DNA from: Adiantum capillus-veneris
Lineage: Eukaryota; Streptophyta; Polypodiopsida; Polypodiales; Pteridaceae
Direction of reading: 5' to 3'
Length of the DNA: 64,000 bases
NCBI GenBank assembly: GCA_014529385.2
Contig: CM043948.1
Location: 19,216,951 to 19,280,950 of the forward strand
Shown here: positions 11,381-23,450 of the stretch, in pieces
Layout of the letters: every line of letters begins with the position of its first letter
Position numbering within the stretch: the first letter of the stretch is position 1
Notes under the pieces: model-generated
The model's database searches: none
What the model saw: only the letters and a program-made list of their open reading frames with translations
What the model was told of the DNA's origin: nothing
Translations under genes and position numbers: made by a program

Positions 11381-11454
11381 GCTGACACTAGCATGACGCT
11401 TTGTGGAGCAAAGTACGGCTGACACTAGCATGACGCTTTGTGGAGCTTTGCAGA
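11381..11454 (+). repeat. 37-bp tandem duplication in copia 3' interior
   Basis: GCTGACACTAGCATGACGCT occurs at 11381 and again at 11418. The homologous truncated interior at about 6490 has one copy, so the duplication arose in this interior only or was lost in the other. Confidence 0.8.
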
Positions 11455-11651
11455 CCATAGAGAGTTGTCTACTGGATTTACATGCAAGCTCTAGTGTGGG
11501 TACACGCACTCGCCTACCACCAGAGCCGATGCGACTGCGTGTAGATCGACAGAGTGAGTCAATGGACATAGGTTGAGAGAGTCTCTCACCTAGTTTCTTG
11601 TACATACTAGTAGTTTATCTAGTAGCTCTCACTTATCGACGCGTCGCCTTT

Positions 11652-11662
11652 AAGTGGGAGAT
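11652..11662 (+). promoter_or_regulatory. polypurine tract before LTR 3
   Basis: AAGTGGGAGAT immediately precedes the TGTTGGGG of LTR3. An identical tract precedes LTR2 (6726-6736). This is the expected plus-strand primer site of the retrotransposon. Confidence 0.85.
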
Positions 11663-11879
11663 TGTTGGGGTAAAGGCGCTACGCTTTTTCCCATTCCAGA
11701 CGTTTGGTGTCCGACCGCCCGTCCGCATGTATGCATACCCTTATTCTTCATATACATGAGAACAAGGAGCACCTCACTCTCACTTCTTCTTGAGTATGCT
11801 CCACCCACACCGGCTTGTGCTTTTCCCCTTCCCCGCACACACCGCACCGCGCACGCACGCATGCATCCGCGCATTCACA
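11663..11879 (+). repeat. copia LTR 3 (right outer)
   Basis: Starts TGTTGGGGTAAAGGCG and ends CATTCACA, followed by CTATG, which matches the 5 bp before LTR1. It is about 217 bp long. Confidence 0.92.
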
Positions 11880-11884
11880 CTATG

Positions 11885-12550
11885 TCACCTTAATCTCAAG
11901 CCTAGATTGAGGAAATGGCTTGCAACAGTACCTTGGAGAGAGGGGGGCTAGGGACTAAGGCCTAAGTTGAGCTCCCAATTAGGGATTGAGAGTGTTGATG
12001 TATGCTCCCCCAACATCGGTGTGTCGACCTAAAGTAGCTTTAGGTTACCTCCCACTAGCTTGAGTTTCAGCAATGTTCTCCTAAATTGACATGTCGATCT
12101 TCGGGTATCAGGCATTACACTATCACTAGGATTGCACACAGTCTGCATGTAAACATAAGGTCATCGGTTTTATCTTCTTTGCATGGACTTGCATGAACTT
12201 GGTCTCTGCCGACACTTTCGAAATTCATCGACACTGAATTCCTCCTTATGGTGAGAAGCCTCAAACATCCCCACACACTGGTTTCTAGCTTGCACAGCGG
12301 AATCCATTGAATTTCTAAGGTCATCCACAATATCTACAAAAGAAACCTAGATGATGCTTGATTGCGTAACGTAGTCAGTCTATTGTTACAACTAATCATT
12401 GACTTTGAATTGTAATCTAGCTTCTAAAGGAGCAGATTTTGGGCAAAATGACAGGCCCCCAATTTTTTTAAACGTGATGCATTCAAGCCCCCAAATTTAA
12501 CAACCAACGTAGCTGGGAATCAAACGCATATCCTGCAAAGAAATTTAACA

Positions 12551-12552
<2 letters not shown>
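11885..12552. other. no recognisable gene
   Basis: Unique-looking DNA between the copia element and a microsatellite. Short ORFs lack family motifs. Confidence 0.5.
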
Positions 12553-12608
<56 letters not shown>

Positions 12609-12616
12609 TGTGTGTG
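12553..12616. repeat. (TC)n-(TG)n compound microsatellite
   Basis: A TC tract (12553-12590) passes directly into TG (12591-12616). ORFs over it on either strand are artefacts. Confidence 0.97.
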
Positions 12617-13600
12617 GGGAATTGAACGCACATCGTTATATGGTGTTGCAACGTTTCAATTTGGGCCCCATGCTCTTTCGGTGTTTCACACTTTGGAAAT
12701 GTCGATTCCTGTTTGTTATATGCTTCTTTTTGTACCACATGGAGCAAAACACATAGGCTCTAATCACTTACCACCATAGTCTATTTGGTGGTGGATATGT
12801 ATAAGATGAAGATGGCTGCATTGAAATTGAATGAATTATCTTTTTGTAGTGTGATGATGAAAATTAACAGCTGCAACGTTTCCCCTATGGTCTTCATTTC
12901 ATCAGTTGACTGTGGTGCATCCCACAAATTTAATCCTCTTAGTTCTTGTAAGTGTAACTTGAAATGTTGGCAATATCTATGACATTTAATTTCCAAGATC
13001 ATTTGTGGCCCCTACAACCTTGTCTATTTAAGAGTTAACCCCAAGTAATACTTTTTCTTTTTTTTTTTTGCAAATTCCACATAATGTGGGAATTATGTAT
13101 TAAGAAAAACAAGAAAGGTACAAGAAAGCCCATGCAAGAACATTTTCCATGGGAGCAAAGGGACAACCATTTTCTATCTTTTACAAGCTTTTACAGGGAG
13201 CCTTCAACCCATACGTAGAGACACTATTTCCTTCTTTTTTTTTCCCCCTCTTTTTTATCAAAATAGTGCTTGTGGATGATTTAGGAGTACCAATAAGGTG
13301 TTGTAAGAGGTCTAGAGTAATTGCTAGAGTGGCTTCAACAATGACCTCATGTATTTGAGACTCGACATCAATTGCTCCTCATGTGAGGACTTGTCCAAGG
13401 CAGAGGAGGATGAACCGCTGCTCTACTGGATCCACCCTTGTGTCCATAGGCTCTTGAGATTTTCTTAATGACTCGTCTTGAGGTGTCGGCTCATGAGAGT
13501 GTTATTCTCCTCCTGATTTTTTGAGGAAAGAGGGCGGGTATCTTCATTTGTTTCATCCTCAACCACCATCGTGTCGCTTACTAGCTATGTAGACATGTTT
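12617..13600. other. mostly unrecognised; T runs and short ORFs
   Basis: From 12781 to 13002 both strands stay open. The minus frame (LQELRGLNLWDAPQ) has a leucine-rich-repeat flavour but is too short to assign. T runs lie at about 13060 and 13230. From 13250 to 13600 the minus strand is polar and could be the C-terminal tail of the LINE ORF1-like protein that lies upstream on that strand. Confidence 0.3.
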
Positions 13601-14470
13601 GGAAATTTATCTAGAGACTACTTAAAATCTCTTTTAGCATGCCTCCATGTAGTTTTCACCATTGTCTTATTGATGATCCTAGACATCAGACAATTTTGAG
13701 CATAATGCCCAATTTCGCAGCATTTGTAGCACGCTATGTGAAACAACACAACTGTTGTTCTTGATGAAAGACTCCAAAACTTCCCATGTTCACACTTAAA
13801 AACTTTGGAATGGGCATGTCCATGCTCCACAGAATGCATACCTTGATGTCCAAACATGATCTCATCCAGCATAAAGAGTAATCAGCCCAACTTTGCAGCA
13901 ATGTATTGAACATGATCATGCAACCAGATTGGGAGACTTTTGAAGGTGACCCACACCGGATACGAGCGGATAATTTCTTCATCAAGGCAAAACTTTGGGG
14001 TCCACGACATGACATATGTGAAAGACGAAGCAGCCCAAAGTCCTCCTCCAATGATTAGATCTTGAACAGCCTACTCCGAAGCACATGCAACAACGAAGAA
14101 CCCCTTTCCTAATACTGTAAAATGTTGCAATCCATCCCTATTGTGGAACACAACAACGATACAATCCTAGAGGCCTTGGGTCATTCGTTTGCCCATGAAG
14201 TAGAGTACAAAAGACTTTGCACATCACACCTTCAAGCTTTGAAGAGCATCCTTAGAATTGAAATTGATTTGGATAGAGGCACCATCAACCCCTTTAGTTT
14301 GACTAAACACATTAACCCCATGAAAAATCTCTTCAATTATTTTTTTTCTTGCCAAACGGGGCGGATTGAAGGTTTTTTCACGAGCTCTTGCATAAGAGCA
14401 ATGGTCAACACCACGCTTTTTGTCCTCTAAAAGGAAGACAAAGTTTGCTTGGAAGGAGTCAGACACACTC
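13600..14470 (-). pseudogene. LINE ORF1-like DUF4283 / CCHC zinc-knuckle protein
   Basis: Read right to left, the first block (14466-14224) has NPPRLARKKIIEEIFHG. The second (14051-13734) has the SHMSCRGP...FALMKKLSARI region with the LP-type loop of DUF4283 proteins in a shifted frame. The third (13872-13618) has FMLDEIMFGHQGMHSVEHG and then CYKCCEIGHYAQNC, a perfect CX2CX4HX4C knuckle. This order (DUF4283 then CCHC) is that of the nucleic-acid-binding ORF1 of plant L1-type LINEs. Frameshifts and stops show it is dead. No adjoining endonuclease/RT ORF is visible. Confidence 0.65.
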
Positions 14471-16460
14471 GAGACAATAGATGGCTTCTCCCCTTTGTGC
14501 CCACCCCTAAATGCTATGACATGAGATTCAAGGAGTCCCTAGAGGCATGAACGTAGGAAACAAGCCAAAGGCACTAAGCTTAAAGTCTAGAAAATAATTG
14601 TGCTAATAATGCCTTACAAAAAGTTGCACTAATTATGCCTAGAAAAACTCCCACTGAAGACTAAAACTCAAAAAGATAATCGTGTTGACTATGTTCGGCA
14701 CACCACCAACTTGAGAGCAACACGATGTTCAAAATAGGTCACCCACCAGCTCCGTTGCAATATAGCAAGCACCAGACAGGTCCACAAGTAGCAAGCACAA
14801 CCTCCTAAAAAGGAAATATCCATACGCTCAAAGCTGCTAGTAGCTAATTACCCACCATCTTAGGTTATGGTATCCCTAGCTAGCTCACCCTTACTACAAC
14901 CACACCTACATGTCTCTTCTAGAACACCTCCTTGTGACTCTCGAACTCAAAAAAGAAGCTAGGCCCTAACCCCAACTAATACTCTTGACGTTTTTTACCA
15001 TAGGAGAGTGTTCTCAGACCTTAGGGCGACCTGTTTGGGCTTTTGTGACTTGGGTCGTGATAGATCATGATCCATGTACCTTGTTAGAATGCAATCAGAT
15101 TTTGTAGACTTGTCCCTTAGGCCTAGTGAAGCTTCCCTTAAAGTTTTGTTGCAATCTGAGTCCGTTTAGTCAACAAAATGGTGTGATGACCTAGAGTGGC
15201 AAGAAAGGACATAGACACCTTTTCTGATCATTGAGTGGTGGTTTGTTTATTAAGTTATGATGTTTGCTTGCTAGGTTCACTTCTTTAGGACTGACAACCT
15301 TAGAGAGTCTCCATGTCCCATCCGTGTCACTTTCCAAAGTTTTGACATATTATATTAGTTCCAGATAGCTATGATACAGACGTTTGTTGTGGTGACCCGC
15401 TAGCATTGGCACTATTGCCAATGTCAAGGAATGATCTTAAGATGGTGAGTTACCTAGTGCATATTTAAAGCGTTAGTTTCCAAAGATTTTTCTTTCCATT
15501 CCGTTTACACCTTAGCAGTGAAGCAGCTAAACACGGGGTTTAGTGCCTGATAGAGGCTAGAAGTCGAGGACTTGCTAGATCTATTCTCACGAGGTAAAGA
15601 GAGTTGTGAGTGAGATAGCGAAAAGCATTTCATTCTTTAATTTTCTCGTTACTTTTAAAAGTTGTTCTGTTTTTTATTACGATTTTTTATTTTCATTGTC
15701 TTGTTCATTTTTGTTCCTAGTTTCTTTCTAGCATAGAGAAGTAGGGTAAGTAGAAACCAACACCATCAAATTGAGCTATGAAGATCAGGGAAAAATTAAC
15801 TGAAAACCATATTTTGGTCGAAATGACCATAACTCTAAAATTCTAGAAATTTGATGGTACACACCTAAAAGCTAATCCTTAACCAAAAATTTGTTGTAAA
15901 AGTTCTTTAGAAAACTCAAAAGAATCAATCTAGAAAGTTTAAGCAGAATTTGTGGAGAAACATGGATCGCGATCCATATACCTCAAAGGCCATTTTGAAA
16001 AAAAGTGACCAGTGACACTTTGCGTCAATAGGACATTCCTTTGATATAGTTTGCCTCCGAGAAAAATTCAAAAATAGCATCAAAATTGAATGATAGGGCA
16101 AAAATAGCAAAAACAAAGATTTTAGACAAAAAATTGGACATATCTTGGACCAAAAACATCTAGTAATCATGTTGATCCTAATGGTACCAATAAAAGTCAA
16201 TCTAGCCCCAAACATGGATTGTGATCCATGTACCTATGGTGACAACTTGATCTGAAAGTTTCCCAAACTGTAATGCATATACAAAAAACTAGAGTGCTTT
16301 GTTATCTGTTTTCACATCAAATTGAGATCGAGCAAAGTATTGAAAAAATTGTATATTCTATTTCAACACTTCTCTAATGAAAAAAATTTGAAAAATTCTA
16401 TTATTTGATGCTATTGATTTATTAACTAAGAGGGAATACATTAAAATGAAGCGTACGTAC

Positions 16461-16462
<2 letters not shown>
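14471..16462. other. non-coding repeat-derived DNA with GGATC palindromes
   Basis: No coding family is seen. Palindromes occur at 15063-15072 (GATCATGATC followed by CATGTACC), 15962-15977 (ATGGATCGCGATCCAT) and 16212-16231 (ACATGGATTGTGATCCATGT). The same motif returns 20 kb away at 36111 and 36226, upstream of a Ty3 gag, so this stretch may be a decayed LTR or leader of a related element. Confidence 0.45.

Positions 16463-16504
<42 letters not shown>
16463..16504. repeat. (AG)n microsatellite
   Basis: Uninterrupted AG repeats preceded by CGTACGTACGT. Confidence 0.97.
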
Positions 16505-16508
<4 letters not shown>

Positions 16509-17299
16509 CATCAAAGTGTGTTATATTTTCTCGTACCTGAGAGTGTATTTGGATACCGATCGTAGTGTTTTAGAAGTGTACCTCGCAAAAAAACACAAGA
16601 AGGGTTAGAGTTTGGTCAAGCTCAATGTTTGTAATCATACAAGATGTCAGTGCTATTAATTGTTTGTTGTTCTTTTTTTTATGTTTCAGAAAAAAGAAAA
16701 CATGCAACTCTCCTTGCATGGGGAGTTTCCATAGTCCTCCCCAATTCTTATAATAGCAAGGAATGTGCCATTCCCATGGAAACGTGCAAATTTCAATGTG
16801 TTCACTTCACTACTTCTCAGTGGTCAAGAGTAGGATGTGGTAGTTATTACTCACCGCTCACTCAAATCTCTCGTGTTTGTAAATGTGCAGGAGTTGTGTC
16901 CAGGCTTCTTTATATGTTGACTCCAATGAAACATAATAACATTAGAAAGGTATGCAAATTAACTAGAGCTCATGAAACATTTTTCTAACTGTGAACATTT
17001 TACAATAAAATTAAAAATTAGAAAAATTTGTGAGTATTTGTACCAATCCAAGTAAAATGTTATTTCATTACAAAGGCTTGTCGTTTTTCATAACGACTAG
17101 AATGAACGTATGCAATTTTCAATCTTATCATGATTTCTCGTTGTCTAACTTTGAGTCCAGCACTAGTCATTTGCAATAGCTGTGGGATATTGAGTGGCCA
17201 TTTGGGATGTATGAGGTCCATCCGTTTCAACTATGCAAACCACTTGTTTAGTACATGATCAAATGAAAAAACCAACCATGTGTCGAGCTAGAGAGCTCT
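16505..17299. other. unrecognised; one 114-codon plus-strand ORF
   Basis: An ORF at 16644-16988 has an N-terminal hydrophobic stretch (LLIVCCSFFYV) and scattered Cys but no recognised family. It may be a chance frame. Nothing else is visible. Confidence 0.3.
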
Positions 17300-19000
17300 T
17301 GTTTATGCAAAGTATCACATGCCTTCAATATGCAAGCATAGGTAATTACATCTAGAGAAATTCCCTTGCTTTTCATTTGCTAGGAACATCCCAGAGCCTT
17401 TTGTGTTGAGCACGATATTCTGGACAAAAAGCTGCTCAAGCACCTTTTGAGCTTTCTCAAGAGCACCACTTGTGGCATATGTGATCGTTTCTCCTACATA
17501 GTGCCACATGTTTTCAAGATACAAGCATAGGTGATACATTAGGAGAAATATGCTCGTTTTGCATATTGGAAACAACCAAGTAGAGCTTCTTGTCCCTGCC
17601 CCTGTTGGGCATATCCCGCAATCAATGGACTTGCAGAGATATGTGCTTGCTTCACTTCAGCTGAAAATATTATTGCTTGCCTGACGTTCAACACATCTCA
17701 CAATTGGTGCATTCCAAGAGGCGACATTCAGGACAGGAAGCTCCTCGAGCACGTTTTGTGCTTTCTCAATGGCACCACATTTGGAATACATATTGACGAA
17801 TACAATTCCAAGCACGACATCTTTTCAATAGCCTCTGACTATCAATATGATTGCAAATTTTTGTGCCCATATCAGCATCTTGTGTAGAGCCACATGCCTT
17901 CAAGATGCATGCGTAAGTGATTGCATCTAGAGAGAGGCCCTCACTACTACTGAAAACAGACTAGAACTTTCTCCTATGGGGCAAATCGTGCACTCAATCC
18001 ATTCCAAGAGTCCACACCAAAAAGGAAGCTGGAAATACCCTAGAGCTCTCTAGCCTTGTTCTTGTGGTGCGTATTCCGAGACCTGTGTATTCCAAGAGTC
18101 CACACTTCGGACAGACAATGATCTTGTGAAAAGGGTGGTTCTTCACATGCTATAGTCATAATCTTTGCAAAGTGAGCAGGGGAAGGCAAAAGACCTATTT
18201 GACATGCTATAGTAGAATATGCTTGCAATCAGCATGCTCTTTGCGAGTCTTTGGGTCACTCTCCCTGTGACTACGATCCGTATCAGCTGAAAATATTCTA
18301 GAGCTTGCTCGTTCCTTTGATGTTCAACACATCCCACACTCAGTGCGTTTAAAGAGATGGAATTCCATACAAGAAGCTCCTCAAGCACTTTTTGTGCCTT
18401 CACAAGAGTACCAATTTGGCATACCCCTCGTCCCAAGGAAAGCCAAGCACAACTTCTCTCCTGTAGTGCTCATCTTCAATTGAAAGCAATAGTGCCAACA
18501 ATCCACTGAAGAAGCTTAAGAGGAAGGATTGTACCAAGTCAATAGTGAGTTGACACCAGAAAGTCATTTAGGATCATACTGGTGGGTGTGTACATTGGTT
18601 GAAATGTATGCCAATTTTGGTGCCAAGAAACATCCATAGAGGGGAAAAAAATACACTTACAACTCCAAGGAAGAAGCAATAATTGCAACACAAATCAAGC
18701 GTAGGTGATCGCATCTAGAGAGAGGACCTATATGTGAAAACAACCTATAGGTTTCTCCTGTGGGAAAAAAACCTGCAATCAGTGCATTCCAAGAGTCTAC
18801 ATTATGGAAAGGAAGCTCCTCAAGCACTTGCGTAGAGCCACATGGCTTCAAGATGTAACCATAGCCTTCAAGATAAAAGGATGGGTGGCTGAATTTGGAT
18901 AGATGTACTTGCTCTTGCTGCACACATCTCACAATCAGTGCATTGCAAGATGCGGCATTCCGGACAGGAAGCTTCTCAAGCACTTTTTGTGCTTTCTCAA
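17300..19000 (-). pseudogene. decayed PPR gene fragments, minus strand
   Basis: At least four degenerate pentatricopeptide units appear in several minus frames. They are ALEKAQKVLEQLFVQNIV (about 17460-17400), MYSKCGAIEKAQNVLEELPV...NVASWNA (about 17800-17710), KAQKVLEELLVWNSISLNAL (about 18400-18340) and VLEKLPVRNAASCNALIV plus VLEELPFHNVDSWNALIAG (18983-18780). PPR proteins are organelle RNA-binding factors. Here frames shift between every unit, so this is a relic. Confidence 0.75.
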
Positions 19001-19204
19001 GCGCACTACAATTGTTTTACTTGTATTACATCTACTTTGTCAGACGGCCACAACTATGGATAGGCTGCAATCCACTGACAATCATAATCGCTCTTGCCAA
19101 AATGGCCAATTAGATTGAGGGTGATAGCTGCTGGCCAAATGGGAGTTGAATCAACAATTTCTAGTGTTGTGGGAGTGTTTTTGATAAGCTGCCTGCTCAA
19201 AATG

Positions 19205-19765
19205 TAGGTTTCTCTTCAAACCAAGTTTTGTACCTTGGACGCTTGAAGGCTTGCTACAACATTGAAGCCATGGAGAGGGGTAAAGAGCTCCATGCTGAAA
19301 TTATTAAGAAAAGGTTTGAAGATGATTCTTCAATCATCAATGCTTTGGTGGTGCTATATGCCAGCTGTGGCCGGTTAACTGACACCCAACATGCCTTGGG
19401 TGAGATATCAAGAAGGGATGTCGTAGGATGGATAAGCTACCTTCTAGATCGCTTGCCAGAATACAGGCAACATAGAGGCTACTGAAGAAGCTTTCAGGAT
19501 CGTTTTGAACTTGAAGAATTTTGATGCTTCAACTTTTACCTTGATGTCTAACATTTATGTGATCACTAGTCATGAAAACTATAACTCTAGGTGAAGAAAG
19601 GTTTTCCACTAATTTGACCTACATACGAACAAGTATTTCTTTGCCAATGAACTGGCTCTTATAGGATGCTTCATGATACATAGAGAGATTGATCTCTTAA
19701 AGCCACATGAAAATCCTTCGCTTGCATGGATCAATCCAAAGAAGAAGAAACAACATTGATGACGA
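19205..19765 (+). pseudogene. PPR gene fragment with E-type C-terminus, plus strand
   Basis: Residues LKACYNIEAMERGKELHAEI, NALVVLYASCGRLTDTQHA and EISRRDVVGWISYLLD are PPR L/S motifs. After a frameshift come ATEEAFRIVLNLKNFDASTF and a degraded E/E+-like tail reaching about 19760. The upstream PPR debris is on the opposite strand, so the two fragments are not one collinear gene. They are either an inverted pair or two relics. Confidence 0.7.
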
Positions 19766-19922
19766 CTCTGACTTTATGCAAGTACTTACTTCAGGTGTCT
19801 GCATAGTGTTACAAGGACTGAAGAGAGAGTAGATAGTCAAGTCTGCCATCATACTTCTCTAAGGTGCAAGGAAGACCCATCTAAATAGACACTATATAGG
19901 TATAATGATTATTTTACCCAAA

Positions 19923-19925
<3 letters not shown>

Positions 19926-19972
<47 letters not shown>

Positions 19973-19980
19973 TGTGTGTG
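19926..19980. repeat. (GA)n-(GT)n microsatellite abutting the chromovirus LTR
   Basis: A GA tract, one CGAG interruption, then GTGTGTGTG running into the TGTAAGG start of the LTR. Confidence 0.95.
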
Positions 19981-22627
19981 TAAGGTCTCTAGCACCCTTG
20001 CACAAGGGATTCCCATGTAAAGGTTTAATATCACGCTAGTTTGGTCAAAAATAGAAAGTTTCTATTTTTGGCAGTTTTTTCACCTTCGATGTACTAATTA
20101 TGAATATATTGATGTAAGCGTTTCAAAAATGAAAATTTTTACTTTTTGCCACTTTTGTCTAAAAATAGTAAGTTTTGATGTTCTTACACTCACCTAGACG
20201 CGTCTGTCTCATCAAAATCTACTCCGTCCTGAATTTCCATAAAAATAGCCGTTCCCTCCAAACACTATCAAATATAGCAGGTGTGTGCATCTGACACCTT
20301 AACTTGTCATCCTAGAGCTTCTCTTTTAATACCAACTTTCAGCATTGAATTTGATAAGCCAAGCTCACTCTAGACAATTAATTTTCATCCTAGTGTTAAT
20401 AAATTAATTCCCAAGTCTAAGGTATGTATGTGTATGCATGTGCATGGACATGTATGTGCGTGTGTATGTATGTGTATGTATTCCCATAAATGACCATATC
20501 CATGGACCCATCTCTTACTATGAGCATGGGGGCAGTACATGAGGTGTATCACCCAAAAGGGTAAAGAGGGACACCTCAAATGACTAAGTGGGAGCTTGTG
20601 ACAGCTCTACTCATGCATTTAGCAAGAGGGGGCAAGCTAGGCAAGTATGGGTCTGAATTGGGCAACAAAACACCTCCAAGTCTCTATAAAAAGGGCATTC
20701 ACACACTCAAGTTTACACACACTTGAACACACTTGGGAGAAGGGAGCTCTACTGCTGTGGCAAACAACTTGGTGACTACCACATCAAAGCTTTGAGAGAT
20801 CAATAACTCCAAATCACATTTGGATAATGTAAATCTAATGCTTAATTAAGTTATTATCAATCTCTTCTCTCAATTGGAATCCTTTCCAATTGCCGCCATA
20901 TTATTATTCAATTGGAATCCTTTCCAATTACTACCATATTATTGTTCAATTAGAATCCTTTCCAATTGCTACTTTATTATCAAATTATATACTCTTATTT
21001 ACTTATCCTCAATTGGAAATCAACAATCATTATACCTATTTTATGGTAATTTCTTTGCATCACAAAGTAATGAAGGTCTCACTGCTCGATTACATAATCA
21101 ATTGTGTTGACTGCATGCACAATTCTTCATCAATGTAACCTAGATGCTTGCATGAATTAGCTAATCATATTCAATAATTTTAGCCGACTAAAATGACGGA
21201 TTGTTCTTGCAAGTAAATATAAGTGATTAATCATGTGATTACTATGTAGGTTATAACAAATTTTTATCATAAGATTATGGCAGGATTAAGCAAGCATATG
21301 TTTTTGGTTTGATGTGTGGAATAACCGTATATGTTTTGGAATTAAAACACTTATAATCATTTACCCTACTTCCATTGGATTCTTATACTTTAGCTTACAA
21401 ATTTTCAAGTTAAGTATTTAGGAGTGGGAATGGCACCTGGCTCCGTGATCGTGTGATCCACCATAGCGAGTTCTCTTGATGATTGAGAATGTGCCACTTA
21501 TCCCACAAAGTGATGTTATTGCTAATGAACAGGTAGGAAACTTCTTTTTTGTTCAATGCATCAAGAGTAATTAGGAAGGAGAAAACTACCTAAACATTGG
21601 GTCAGTCCCAATTTGAAACTGCATCAATTGAGCTTGTTAACTTTCTTTAAGTTATATTAATATGGAATATGGAAGGATTGTTTGAGGATATACTGTCTGA
21701 AGTGGGAAAGAAATGTTTGCCTAGTAGCAAAACTCTCGAACCTTCTTCATTCAAAATCCTATACCGATATAGTCAAAACTCCCTTTGATATCCAGGGAGG
21801 AGGGCCTAGTGGAGTGAACGCGCTAAAGCGATGCATATGGTTGCACACATCTTGCGGGTTTGTGCCCAGAATGCAAGATATTACTTGCGGGTTTGTGCCC
21901 AGGTTGCAAGTTAGTCATCGTGGGTTTGTGCCTAGATTACAAGACGATTTAATTGGATGGGCAACTAAAGACACCGGGAGCTATAAACTCTCACCAAGAG
22001 GAGTGAACTCGTGGGGTTGGGATATTTTAATGAAGAAGGATCTTATGTTGTTTTTCTTCTAGAAAAGATTGTTTTAGTGCCACTTTGATCATGTTTGAAG
22101 GGTTGTCTTAACGAACTTGTGATGGAAACCATAAATGGAACTTTGTGTATGAACAATCATGTTGTAGTAATTAGAAAATATACAAAACAAAGTGTGAGTG
22201 TGGGGGTGGAAAGTGGAGACTAGCTCAGGTTGCAAGTCAAGGATGGGTGGTCTCGATTAGTCGAGAAACTCTCCACTCCCTCTTGTTAAGAGAAGCAAAA
22301 TTAGATATTTATTGTGCAAAGAGTCGAGAAGTCCCAAATATAGGTGCCCTTGAAAGCTATGGGAAAAAAGGTATTTGGATATTCTCTCTTTTGGAAGGTG
22401 AGAATTAGGAACGTATAAAATTCTTGTATTAGTTTATGCTTTCCTTGCGAGACAGGGCTAGGAACCCTCTTCAATGGTTTGGACTCAAGTTACTTGGTGA
22501 CGAGGGACCGTTCATTGGAAATCAATTCCTTCTTGAGACTATGTTTTCTCAAGCGATTAGGGCCTAGCAACCTATCAGGTACCCTCCTATTGCCAAATGG
22601 ATATGGTAATGGGGTGGAGACCTCGCA
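19979..22627 (+). repeat. chromovirus 5' LTR
   Basis: About 2.65 kb, collinear with 32849-35617 apart from indels. Internal features are a TATA box at 20685 and three units of a 38-bp palindromic minisatellite, CAATTGGAATCCTTTCCAAT (20871-20985). There are also three copies of a GGGTTTGTGCC repeat (21851-21945). A 41-bp segment (21437-21477) is inverted relative to the other LTR, and about 34 bp next to it are missing. Confidence 0.85.
20685..20693 (+). promoter_or_regulatory. LTR TATA box
   Basis: TATAAAAAG in TCTCTATAAAAAGGGC. The matching site in the other LTR is TATATAAA at 33569-33576. Confidence 0.7.
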
Positions 22628-22628
22628 A

Positions 22629-22640
22629 TGGTATCACACT
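22629..22640 (+). promoter_or_regulatory. degenerate tRNA-Met primer binding site
   Basis: TGGTATCACACT starts two bases after the LTR end. It matches the canonical TGGTATCAGAGC at the first eight and one later position. Confidence 0.7.
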
Positions 22641-23436
22641 CTAGGTTAGAAAAGTGAAAAAATTGTTACTGTTTGAAAATTTGAAAAAATGAATTGGAGA
22701 CTTAAGCTTGAGAATTTACCAACATTGATGTTTCAAGAAGATGCCGACGCTGAGTATCGCAAGTTTAAGACCTTTGAGATAATGTATTTTGAGACTTGTC
22801 ACTCAAATTTTTCTTTTTGATGCAACATGATGAAGATTTTGATGCTTTCTCTGCTCCATCAACAAGAATCCAAAGGGGATGGGAACTTGCGTGGGGATGC
22901 GATGGTGGCATCTTTTACATCAAGTGAAGAAGCTCTAATGCCTCTCCTATGATGTAAAGAAGCTTCGATGGGGGAGGGAAGAGCTACAAGTTATCCAGCT
23001 TACCTACTTCCTTGGTACTACTAGGGATAACTACACAGTTATCTCTGAAGATGGCCTTGACATGACTTTAAATGAATGGGTTTTCAATCAAGTGGTGAAA
23101 GTGATCCATACTTATAGGATCAAACCCATTTATGTCCTTGCAATCTTTTCGCGAAATAAGAGTCTTGTATTTTATAAACCCCGCAAAGATGTGTATAAAA
23201 GCTACTACTCGGACGAAATAGTGGATTGTAACAACTTATCCACAAATACCTATTGATTGTACCACTATGTCTCTCGGAATCCAGCTCTAAGAATTATATA
23301 GCTTTTTAGCATAGCTAACCTTTGTATATATCATAATAGAGATATTCATCCATGAGATCTAAACTTTGTATATATCTTGATATAAATAAAGTTATGGCAT
23401 CTTGAATTTATTAAAGATAGTTGCTTTCCAAATTTT
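22641..23436 (+). other. chromovirus 5' interior, decayed
   Basis: Leader and upstream gag region. One frame at 23062-23256 stays open, but nothing is clearly recognisable. It breaks off at the CACTA left end and resumes at 31674. Confidence 0.45.
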
Positions 23437-23450
23437 CAATACAACACGTC
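23437..23450 (+). repeat. CACTA left terminal repeat (mutated)
   Basis: CAATACAACACGTC compares with the inverse of the right end, CACTACAAGAGGTC. The preceding bases TTT match the TTT after the right end. Confidence 0.65.

Larger units (their letters stand above)
6218..11879 (+). mobile_element. composite Ty1/copia-like retrotransposon, LTR-dINT-LTR-INT-LTR
   Basis: Three LTRs of about 205-217 bp start TGTTGGGGTAAAG and end CA. The outer pair is flanked by the same 5 bp, CTATG (6213-6217 and 11880-11884). Between LTR1 and LTR2 only the last ~310 bp of interior remain; between LTR2 and LTR3 lies a 4.7-kb interior. It has a tRNA-iMet primer site, a purine tract and copia gag/protease remnants, but no integrase or reverse transcriptase. 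It is therefore a non-autonomous derivative with a tandem arrangement made by recombination between copies or within an array. Transcription is left to right. Confidence 0.9.

Noticed and set aside
19974-19978. Target duplication for the chromovirus
   Set aside because: The left flank is GTGTG and the right flank CACAC. They match only as reverse complements, and both sit in microsatellites, so no duplication can be claimed.
20874-21138. Plus-strand ORFs rich in Ile/Tyr/Phe within the LTR
   Set aside because: They cover a 38-bp palindromic minisatellite inside an LTR, and the homologous ORF in the other LTR is different.
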